From contig JAUWGA010000019.1 in NCBI GenBank assembly GCA_030606635.1, positions 1 to 14,869 of the forward strand: a stretch of 14,869 nt of DNA, in the 5' to 3' direction. The notes beneath the pieces are model-generated. The model was not told where the DNA came from and did no database searches. It saw nothing but the letters and a program-made list of their open reading frames with translations. The position numbers were made by a program, and so were the translations under genes. Positions 1 through 5,926 of the stretch are shown here, one piece after another (within the stretch, counting starts at the first letter, position 1; every line of letters starts with the position of its first letter). This DNA is from Methanosarcinales archaeon. GTDB taxonomy: Archaea; Halobacteriota; Methanosarcinia; Methanosarcinales; Methanogasteraceae.

Positions 1-1203
1 ATCTGTGTCGATCTCTGCCCAACAGATGCGCTCGAACTCGGCGATATGTGTGCCATCGGAACCGGACTGGATGCGCCGCCTGTGCTCATGGATCCTGATA
101 AATGCTCGTTTTGCGGGATGTGTGCCGCATTCTGCCCGACAAAAGCAGTTAAGATGGATATCGATGGGAAAGACGCCGTAAAACGGGAATGTTATCCGCA
201 CATTGAGCCAAAGGCACAGCCAAACGAGTCCTGCCTCCCATGCAGTCTCTGCGAGCAGGTGTGCAGTTCGGATGCGATCACAGTAGAGTACACATTCCCG
301 AAGAAGGAGGAGATCGCACCGCTTAAGGAGGGCGCAACCGGCGAGATCAGCATCGATATGGAGAAGTGTAACTTCTGCGGCATCTGCGCATACTTCTGCG
401 ATGCGTTCATCCTGATTCCAAAGGATAAGGGTGAGATAATGCCTGTCGATCCGGCAGCGTCTCCGCCGTCGACGCTTGTGTCACCGTTCGAAAACATATT
501 AATCGATGAGGAGGCTTGCGATTACTGCGTGCTCTGCGAGGATATCTGTCCGGAGGGTGCGATCAAAGTCACCGGTACGAGAGAGGTGGCTGCGCCCAGC
601 GTATCAGGCACGCTATCGGTCAGTGATAATTGCGTTGCGTGCGGCTGGTGCAAAAGCGTCTGCCCTTACGATGCTATCGACATTTTCAAGCCGTTCGAAG
701 GCGAGATCCGGCTGATCGAGAACCACCTCATAAAATGTGACCCGCTTGGCTGCCATGCGTGCTTCAATGTCTGCCCTGCGAATGCATGGTACATCCCTGA
801 TGATAAGAAGATCGAGGTATCGGCAGACCTATGCACCTTCTGCGGCGCATGTGAACACGCATGTTGGCTCGATGCGATCGCTGTCGATCGAACCAGCGTC
901 GTGCACACGCCCCTATGCGGTACCGCGTGGAGCGAAGAGTGGGAGCGCGGGATTGCGAGCATCACCTCCGGGGAGCGGATGCGCCCGGATCGATCGCATG
1001 TAGTCGTTTCGGAGGCGCCAGAGCATAAGACTACTCCTGCGCCCAGGATGCCTGTCATCGATCCTGCTCTGCTCAAGCGGGCGCAGGAGCGGATCGACCG
1101 GATCCTGCCGATGCTCTCTGATGTGAAGGCGAGGCGGAAGTGGGAGCGCGAGGCGGCTCTTGAAGAGAGCTGCCATGATGTGGCAGGGTCGGCGGTCGAA
1201 TGA
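1..1203 (+). CDS. fwdF: Polyferredoxin, FwdF/FmdF-like, 5' end cut off by the window
   Basis: This is an iron-sulfur electron-transfer protein. The frame is open from base 1, and the first codons already encode a cluster motif (ICVDLCP), so the true start lies upstream; the ATG at 46 is internal. The 400 visible residues contain seven complete four-Cys motifs plus the end of an eighth. Most are CX2CX2CX3C followed by Pro. The third, fourth and last lack that Pro (CS, CD, CW), and the seventh is spaced CX4CX2CX3CP (CDPLGCHACFNVCP). After the last cluster comes a charged tail of about 110 residues without cysteines. The number and pairing of motifs, the CDPLGC motif and the tail fit the polyferredoxin subunit of formylmethanofuran dehydrogenase, which carries electrons to the site where CO2 is reduced onto methanofuran. 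No other Fwd/Fmd subunit follows, so the assignment rests on the protein alone; another multi-cluster ferredoxin (MvhB-like, for example) is possible. It ends with TGA. Confidence 0.6.
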   Translation: MCVDLCPTDALELGDMCAIGTGLDAPPVLMDPDKCSFCGMCAAFCPTKAVKMDIDGKDAVKRECYPHIEPKAQPNESCLPCSLCEQVCSSDAITVEYTFPKKEEIAPLKEGATGEISIDMEKCNFCGICAYFCDAFILIPKDKGEIMPVDPAASPPSTLVSPFENILIDEEACDYCVLCEDICPEGAIKVTGTREVAAPSVSGTLSVSDNCVACGWCKSVCPYDAIDIFKPFEGEIRLIENHLIKCDPLGCHACFNVCPANAWYIPDDKKIEVSADLCTFCGACEHACWLDAIAVDRTSVVHTPLCGTAWSEEWERGIASITSGERMRPDRSHVVVSEAPEHKTTPAPRMPVIDPALLKRAQERIDRILPMLSDVKARRKWEREAALEESCHDVAGSAVE

Positions 1204-1260
1204 CATTGTCCCAAAGCCCGACCAAACAATAACTTTTTTATGGTAGCAGCCAAAGATGGC

Positions 1261-1267
1261 GTGAGGA
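1261..1267 (+). promoter_or_regulatory. Ribosome binding site deciding the Hsp20 start
   Basis: GTGAGGA lies eight bases before the ATG at 1276. It supports that start over the ATG at 1240, which has no such sequence in front of it and lies within or next to a T-run (1234-1239). That T-run could serve as the polyferredoxin terminator or as part of the Hsp20 promoter. Confidence 0.5.
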
Positions 1268-1275
1268 ACATCATC

Positions 1276-1752
1276 ATGAGAAAAAGAAAAAGTTATGACG
1301 ATTCACCAATCGATTTTGACATCTTCGAGGATATGCTCGATGATCTGATCGATCGTATCGACGAGATTGGCGATACGGTCCCGATGGTGTATGGATTTTC
1401 CGTAACCAAGCGCCCGGGGGAGGCGCCCGAGATTTTTGAGTTTGGAAGCCGCCCGATGATCGATGATCCGGTTCCGGAGGGATACAAACCATTGCTTGAA
1501 ATCTTCGAAACCGATGATTACGTGCAGGTGGTTGCCGAACTGCCCGGCATCGAAAAGGAAGACGTCTCGATGGACGCCACCGAAAATACGCTTAGGATAC
1601 GGGTGCTCATCGAAGACCGTGAGTTTGTAGAGACGATCGAACTTCCGGCACGCGTTGATCCGTCGAGCGCCACTGCGAGCTATCGTAACGGCGTTCTCGA
1701 GGTCGCCCTTGAGCGGACTGGGGACGCCAGGACCCGGATAGAGATAACCTAA
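1276..1752 (+). CDS. hsp20: Small heat shock protein, Hsp20/alpha-crystallin family
   Basis: This is an ATP-independent holdase chaperone of 158 residues. The N-terminal third is acidic and helical (DIFEDMLDDLIDRIDEIG), followed by VYGFSVT, a stretch typical of archaeal Hsp20 proteins from methanogens. The alpha-crystallin domain covers roughly residues 70-155 and includes the conserved VAELPGIEKEDV and the late motif YRNGVLEVAL (family form A-x-x-x-N-G-V-L). There is no clear I-x-I tail; the protein ends TRIEIT, which may be a divergent version of it. The start is placed at 1276 because of the ribosome binding site at 1261. A 12-residue longer form from 1240 is possible but less likely. The next gene starts one base after its stop, so the two are probably co-transcribed. 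Confidence 0.88.
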   Translation: MRKRKSYDDSPIDFDIFEDMLDDLIDRIDEIGDTVPMVYGFSVTKRPGEAPEIFEFGSRPMIDDPVPEGYKPLLEIFETDDYVQVVAELPGIEKEDVSMDATENTLRIRVLIEDREFVETIELPARVDPSSATASYRNGVLEVALERTGDARTRIEIT

Positions 1753-1753
1753 C

Positions 1754-2692
1754 ATGAAAAACGATGTCTGCGTGCTCGTACCTACACTTAACGAGGCAGA
1801 GACGATCGCTGACATCGTAACGAAATTTTTGGCAGACGGCTATCAGGTGCTGGTGATCGATGGGCATAGCACTGATGATACCCGCGAACTTGCAGCAGGC
1901 GCGGGCGCAGAAGTTATCACCCAGACCGGAAAAGGGAAGGGGCAGGCAATCCAGCAGGCGTTTGCCACTATCGAAAGCGAATACCTGGTGATGATCGATG
2001 GCGATGGCACATACCTGCCGGATGAGATCGATGTGGTGCTTGCGCCGGTATTAAGCGGCGAGGCGGATCACGTCATCGGGAACAGGTTCGCCAATTTCTC
2101 GCAGGAAGCGTTTACAAGACTGAATCTGGTCGGGAACAAGCTTCTGAACAAGATGTTCGGCATCATCTACGGGGGCTGGCTCAACGATATCCTGTCCGGT
2201 TACCGTGCTTTCGATAAGAAAGCATATAAAGGGATTGAACTGAACAAAACCGGCTTTGAGATCGAGACCGAGATCACGGTCGAATGTGTCAAGAAGGATT
2301 TAAGAATTGTGGAGGTCCCGATTACATATCTACCGAGGCGCAAGGGTGCACCAACGAAACTGAACCCATTCAAGGACGGGGCAAGGATCGGAATTACCAT
2401 ATGCAAACTTGCGAAACTGTACAATCCGATGTTCTACTTCGGAGTGTTTGGAGCGATCTTCATGCTTTTCGGTGTCGGAATCGGCATCTACGTGGTGAAT
2501 GAGTGGCTCTATGGAATAACGCACGTCCTGCTCACGATTCTTTCGACGCTCGTTATTATCATCGGAATCCAACTATTCATCTTTGGCTTGATCGCAAACC
2601 TGATTGCGGCACTGCACCGGGAGACTCTACGGGAGATCAGGCGCAAAATGTGCTATATTCCGGAACAGGAAAAGATTGACCAGATGAGATGA
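1754..2692 (+). CDS. aglJ: Family 2 glycosyltransferase, AglJ-like dolichyl-phosphate hexosyltransferase
   Basis: This 312-residue protein is predicted to move a sugar from a nucleotide donor to dolichyl phosphate on the cytoplasmic face of the membrane, the first step of archaeal N-glycosylation or a related lipid-linked glycan pathway. The N-terminal GT-A domain shows VLVPTLNEAETI (residues 7-18), VIDGHSTDDT (34-43) and the DXD-type motif DGDG (82-85), followed by GYRAF (149-153) and a TYLPRRKGAPTKL stretch near 191-203. Two hydrophobic helices at about 229-249 and 257-283 end the protein, as in the AglJ family (TIGR04182). It begins one base after the Hsp20 stop without an obvious ribosome binding site, so translation is probably coupled. 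Its TGA stop is directly adjacent to the end of the convergent CbiF homologue. Whether the sugar is glucose or another hexose cannot be told from the sequence. Confidence 0.8.
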   Translation: MKNDVCVLVPTLNEAETIADIVTKFLADGYQVLVIDGHSTDDTRELAAGAGAEVITQTGKGKGQAIQQAFATIESEYLVMIDGDGTYLPDEIDVVLAPVLSGEADHVIGNRFANFSQEAFTRLNLVGNKLLNKMFGIIYGGWLNDILSGYRAFDKKAYKGIELNKTGFEIETEITVECVKKDLRIVEVPITYLPRRKGAPTKLNPFKDGARIGITICKLAKLYNPMFYFGVFGAIFMLFGVGIGIYVVNEWLYGITHVLLTILSTLVIIIGIQLFIFGLIANLIAALHRETLREIRRKMCYIPEQEKIDQMR

Positions 2693-3379
2693 TTATGAGG
2701 GATTTATAAGGAGCATTGCTCCTCTCTTAACCCCGATCTTCTCGACTTTATCGGAAATATCGGCAACCGTGCCTGTGACTATCTCTTCATCAGCCCACGA
2801 GGCATGGTATGCCACAAAAACTTCGGTATCCGGAGGATAGCCGACAACATCCATGATCTCCCTGATATATCATGATCCGATGAAGATTGCCATCGCAGCG
2901 GCAGTGGCAGCGCCGTATCCGGACAGTTCCTCGATCGATCCGGATTCAAATCGGTAATCATCCCTCCACGGCTCTCCGGCAGGACGTATAACGATCAACG
3001 CCTGATCTTTTACAAGTTCGGTCCCAAGCGATGCCGCGACCGCGGAGAGCGATGAAACCCCGAAAACGATCTCCGCCTGAATCCCTCGTTCTGCGAGCGC
3101 ACGCAGATACACAGACGCCACCTCAAAGAGCGAGGGGTCCCCGCTGTGCAGTTTCACAACCATCTTTCCTCTGCCGACTTCCTCGGCGATGCACGCTATA
3201 ACTTCTTCGAAACTCAGATCCCAGCTGTTTATCTTCTTTTTATCCGAGAACTCAAGTATATCCGGATTGATCGAGGAACCCGGATATACGACCGTGTCCG
3301 CGTCTTCGATCAGTCCCTTTCACTTGACTGTGATCAATCCGGCATCGCCAGGACCTGCGCCGATGAAAGATACGCCCAT
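2693..3379 (-). pseudogene. cbiF: Precorrin-4 C11-methyltransferase (CbiF/CobM) homologue interrupted by two in-frame TGA codons
   Basis: The family methylates C11 of the corrin ring from S-adenosylmethionine during cobalamin synthesis. A single frame runs from ATG 3379 to TAA 2695-2693 (228 codons; the family is usually near 250) with no frameshift, but it holds TGA at 3322-3320 (codon 20) and at 2872-2870 (codon 170). Around the stops the protein is well conserved: GAGPGD near the N-terminus, VVYPGSSINPDILEF, KLHSGDPSLF (the SAM-site loop), VFGVSSLSAVAASLG, AMAIF, then GYPPDTEVFVAYHASWADEEIVTGTVADI after the second stop. By recalled family pattern, the first TGA replaces the Gly after LITVK, and the second sits at or near a usual Gly before the helix following IFLS. 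The gene begins 10 bases after the radical SAM stop and probably shares its transcript. It is either a young pseudogene or a gene read through at UGA. TGA is an ordinary stop in several neighbouring genes, which argues against a genome-wide code change. Confidence 0.8.
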
Positions 3380-3389
3380 ACTGCTATCT

Positions 3390-4580
3390 CTAAAATAACT
3401 CGTATTCCAGCCGTTTCTTGTCAGGATCGTAGATACAGGTCGGATCTCCGCCATAGAAATCGCCCCCGTAGAAATACGCCTTCTGTCGGCAGCCTCCGCA
3501 GACATCCAGATAATCACACCGTCCGCACGTGCCCGCAAGCGTCATCCTCCGCTCCCGAATCTCGAGCAGTTGTGTTCCCGGACATTCGTTCCAGATCTCA
3601 TTAAACGGACGCTCTTTGACGTTACCCACCGACATCTGCGGTGTGAAATGGCACGGATTCACATTTCCAAGATAATCCACATTCGCAACCTTGTTTCCGA
3701 TCGAACAGCCACCCGAAATCGTCAGAAGTTCCCTGACCTTATCGAACCGCTCAGGATCCTCCAGTTTCAGGCGTTCAAGGATGTATACGCCATCCATCGG
3801 CGAATCCGTCGTCAATATCTCGATCTCCTTGTCCCGAAGTTCGATTGCACTGTCATAGAGATGTTTGAGCACCTGCGTCCGCTGCTCCTTCGTGACGTCC
3901 ATCTCCATGATCTCTTTACCGCGCCCGGTTGGCACGAGGTGGTAGAGGCAGAACCTGTCGATCCCTTTCTCGACGCAGAGATCGAGCAGTTTCGGAACTT
4001 CCTGCCAGTTTTCCTTGTGTATCGTGATGCGGAGCCCTGTTTTAAGTCCTGCTTCATTCGCATTCTTTATCCCTTCCATCGCGCGGTCAAAAGCCCCTTT
4101 TACGCCACGGAACGAATCATGCATCTCTGCATTGGCTGCATCCACGCTAACCCCGACATACCTGATGTCTGCCTCTGCCAGCAGCGCAGCCACTTCTGGC
4201 GTGATCAGTGTTCCGTTTGTGGATATCACCATGCGAACACCCTTCTCTTTTGCGTGGAAGGCAAAGGGAAAGAAATTCTCACTGATGAGCGGCTCTCCCC
4301 CTGTTACGATGAGTATCGGTGCGCCAAACAAAGCCATCTCATCGATGAAGCGTATTCCTTCTTCGAGCGTCCATTCGTCGGGATGTTTCGACCTTGCATC
4401 CATGTAGCAGTGTTTGCACGAGAGATTACACTCACGCGTGATGTTCCACATTATGACCGGCTTGACCTCGGAAGAGAACCTGATTAAGTCATCGGGCGCC
4501 TCTGCACATGCTAACTCTCTCGCACGTATCGCCTCCCAGACTGTAGCGCGGTCTGCCAGTACTTTTGAGAAGATGATCAT
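3390..4580 (-). CDS. Radical SAM/SPASM protein, AhbD/NirJ-like (alternative heme biosynthesis family)
   Basis: This 396-residue iron-sulfur enzyme cleaves S-adenosylmethionine to form a radical. The CX3CX2C motif binding the first 4Fe-4S cluster is at Cys51, Cys55 and Cys58 (ECNLSCKHCYM), GGEP follows at 94-97, and the barrel continues through VSVD (144-147). The C-terminal SPASM region has Cys292, Cys310, Cys333, Cys352, Cys355, Cys361, Cys364 and Cys382, which can carry two auxiliary clusters. The N-terminal pattern (SKVLADRATVWEAI, then LIRFSSEVKPVIMWN) and the ending (CGRCDYLDVCGGCRQKAYFYGGD) resemble AhbC/AhbD and NirJ proteins, which remove side chains from iron-coproporphyrin or didecarboxysiroheme. 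The adjacent CbiF homologue, 10 bases downstream, agrees with a tetrapyrrole role. Peptide-modifying SPASM enzymes share the fold, so the substrate is inferred. The start at 4580 has GGAG eight bases or fewer upstream. It ends with TAG. Confidence 0.75.
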   Translation of the reverse strand: MIIFSKVLADRATVWEAIRARELACAEAPDDLIRFSSEVKPVIMWNITRECNLSCKHCYMDARSKHPDEWTLEEGIRFIDEMALFGAPILIVTGGEPLISENFFPFAFHAKEKGVRMVISTNGTLITPEVAALLAEADIRYVGVSVDAANAEMHDSFRGVKGAFDRAMEGIKNANEAGLKTGLRITIHKENWQEVPKLLDLCVEKGIDRFCLYHLVPTGRGKEIMEMDVTKEQRTQVLKHLYDSAIELRDKEIEILTTDSPMDGVYILERLKLEDPERFDKVRELLTISGGCSIGNKVANVDYLGNVNPCHFTPQMSVGNVKERPFNEIWNECPGTQLLEIRERRMTLAGTCGRCDYLDVCGGCRQKAYFYGGDFYGGDPTCIYDPDKKRLEYELF

Positions 4581-4864
4581 GCCACTCCATCTGGACGCTT
4601 CCGTGATAAACGTTATGATGGCGGGGCTGTGGCGGCTAATGGTGCGGAATTCTCCAGCGTGTTCCCTGTGTATAGCATCCTTGAAATGGAAGACAATCTA
4701 CCACAAAGGAACCATTCCCATCATTCTCCACAATAACCGGGGATGAATTTTTTTAACCTCTGTAGCCCGTTCAGCCTTTTCCAGATGCTTCTGTTCCCGC
4801 GCATGATTTATACGATTTCATTTCCCACCAGTTCTCTCTTCATCTTCATCCATTTTGATGCTGA
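4581..4864. other. 284-base gap between the radical SAM gene and the small membrane protein gene
   Basis: No convincing gene is seen. On the minus strand there is a TATA-like TATAAATC near 4814-4807 and a run of A (T on the plus strand, 4747-4753). The radical SAM frame stays open for 39 codons upstream of its ATG, back to a TAG, with coding-like third positions. A 27-codon basic ORF (4804-4721) has no ribosome binding site and overlaps the TATA-like box. The gap may be a long leader or decayed coding DNA. Confidence 0.4.
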
Positions 4865-4993
4865 TTACAGTCCCAACAGGTTAGATACCCATTCTGATCC
4901 GGACCCCCACGAGTACCATATCCAAAATACCAACAACAGTAGAGCAAGGATTACGGCTATCCTTACGTTGATTATCTCGCTTATGTTTGCCAT
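4865..4993 (-). CDS. Small single-helix membrane protein, 42 residues, unknown function
   Basis: The gene was not recognised. The protein begins MANISEIINVR, then a hydrophobic helix at about residues 11-27 (IAVILALLLLVFWIWYS), then a short tail rich in Gly, Ser and Trp (WGSGSEW) and VSNLLGL before TAA. Four tryptophans in 42 residues are notable and place aromatic residues at the membrane interface. AAGGAGTGAT lies at 5010-5001, which is optimal for the ATG at 4993; the ATG at 5002 (adding MHK) sits only two bases from the GGAG core. The gene is 82 bases downstream of the AIM24 gene on the same strand and could be its partner. The strong ribosome binding site and clear helix support a real small gene. 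Confidence 0.6.
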   Translation of the reverse strand: MANISEIINVRIAVILALLLLVFWIWYSWGSGSEWVSNLLGL

Positions 4994-5075
4994 TTTATGC
5001 ATCACTCCTTTTTTATCCAAAGTTATCAAACTCCACACCCAAGCACCAGAGCCCGAACATAGCAACCCCCGCCCC

Positions 5076-5798
5076 TCAGTCTCCAAGAAGCCCTCCAAGT
5101 CCACTCGATGTCGAACCGGACGTTCTGCCTGCTGGCAGGAATGCCCGCAGCGCGGATGCGAGATTTGCGATCGTCATCGACTGGAGGATGATGTGACCCG
5201 GACCGGTCAGCGTTGTCAAGAATATCCCTTCCCCTCCGAAGAGCGACGTCTTAATCCCGCCAGCACTCGTGATGTCGTACCCGACAGTGGCATCGAATCC
5301 CACGACCGAGCCTGTATCGACCTTCACAGACTCGCCTTCCGAGAGATCCATCTCGACGAAGTCTCCGCACGCGTGTATGAAGACCGTTCCATCTCCGCTG
5401 AATTTCTCAAGAATAAAACCCTCTCCTCCGAAGAATCCTGCTCCGAGCTTCTTCGTGAACGCAATATCCAGGTGAACGCCGCTTTCCGCACAGAGGAACG
5501 CATCCTTCTGCGCAAGAAACTCGGTTCCGTGCAGTTCGATCGGTCTGATCCTCCCTGGAACATTTCCCGCGAATGCCACATATCCGCTGCTGCCGGCAGG
5601 TGTGAATTCGGTGAGAAAGAGAGATTCCCCACTGAGTTTCCGCTTGATCCCGCTAAAGAGCCCGCCTTTCATCTTCGCCTCCATCTGCATGTTCGGGCTC
5701 ATGTGGTTCATCGCGCCAGCTTCGGCGTACACGATCTCGTTTCCATCCAGATGCAACGTGACAATCTGCAGGTTATCCCCTGTGATCTCGTATCTCAT
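5076..5798 (-). CDS. AIM24-family protein (TIGR00266/DUF124)
   Basis: This 240-residue beta-rich protein belongs to a family found in all domains and named after the yeast mitochondrial protein AIM24; its molecular role in prokaryotes is not settled. It shows the family's start (MRYEITGDNLQIVTLHL), the AGAMNHMSPN motif near residue 30, and the internal repeat of GGEG signatures: FFGGEGFILEKFSGDGTVFIH in the middle and LFGGEGIFLTTLTGPGHIIL towards the end. The C-terminus is a Gly/Ser-rich tail ending GLGGLLGD before TGA. There is no signal peptide or membrane helix. The start at 5798 is set by the family N-terminus and by GGTGGT just upstream; the frame is open for 44 more codons to 5930, but that stretch contains the promoter and is not family sequence. 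A 42-residue membrane protein lies downstream. Confidence 0.88.
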   Translation of the reverse strand: MRYEITGDNLQIVTLHLDGNEIVYAEAGAMNHMSPNMQMEAKMKGGLFSGIKRKLSGESLFLTEFTPAGSSGYVAFAGNVPGRIRPIELHGTEFLAQKDAFLCAESGVHLDIAFTKKLGAGFFGGEGFILEKFSGDGTVFIHACGDFVEMDLSEGESVKVDTGSVVGFDATVGYDITSAGGIKTSLFGGEGIFLTTLTGPGHIILQSMTIANLASALRAFLPAGRTSGSTSSGLGGLLGD

Positions 5799-5830
5799 GG
5801 TTACCACCGATTGAATATGCTGGTCAAGAC

Positions 5831-5840
5831 GTATAAATGT
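5831..5840 (-). promoter_or_regulatory. TATA box candidate for the AIM24 gene
   Basis: ATTTATAC on the minus strand is centred about 37 bases upstream of the AIM24 ATG. With archaeal spacing of about 25 bases, transcription would begin near 5808, leaving a leader of roughly ten bases that still contains GGTGGT. A G-run at 5881-5887 lies between this promoter and the end of the lamin-tail gene. Confidence 0.4.
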
Positions 5841-5926
5841 AATCGGCGGAGATCGTAGATTTTCAGATGCTGCCTGATGCGGGGGGGTGAATATACGTTC
5901 TCGTAGGTTCACGCCACTCCGGGGCG

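Noticed and set aside
666..1277. Long reverse-strand frames opposite the polyferredoxin
   Set aside because: They are antisense shadows of a well-supported iron-sulfur protein and show no domain.
2870..3163. A separate 97-residue gene between the two TGAs
   Set aside because: Its sequence is the middle of the CbiF family, with the flanking parts present in the same frame on both sides.
2693..3379. Genome-wide TGA reassignment
   Set aside because: At least five other genes in the window end at TGA at the expected family length, and their downstream sequence shows no continued homology.
3570..4487. 305-codon plus-strand frame opposite the radical SAM gene
   Set aside because: It is the complement of a protein with all family cysteines; the frame itself resembles nothing.
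4721..4804. 27-codon basic ORF on the minus strand
   Set aside because: It has no ribosome binding site, and its ATG overlaps a TATA-like box.
4743..5858. 371-codon plus-strand frame
   Set aside because: It runs antisense to the AIM24 gene and the small membrane gene, and its low-complexity translation has no family features.
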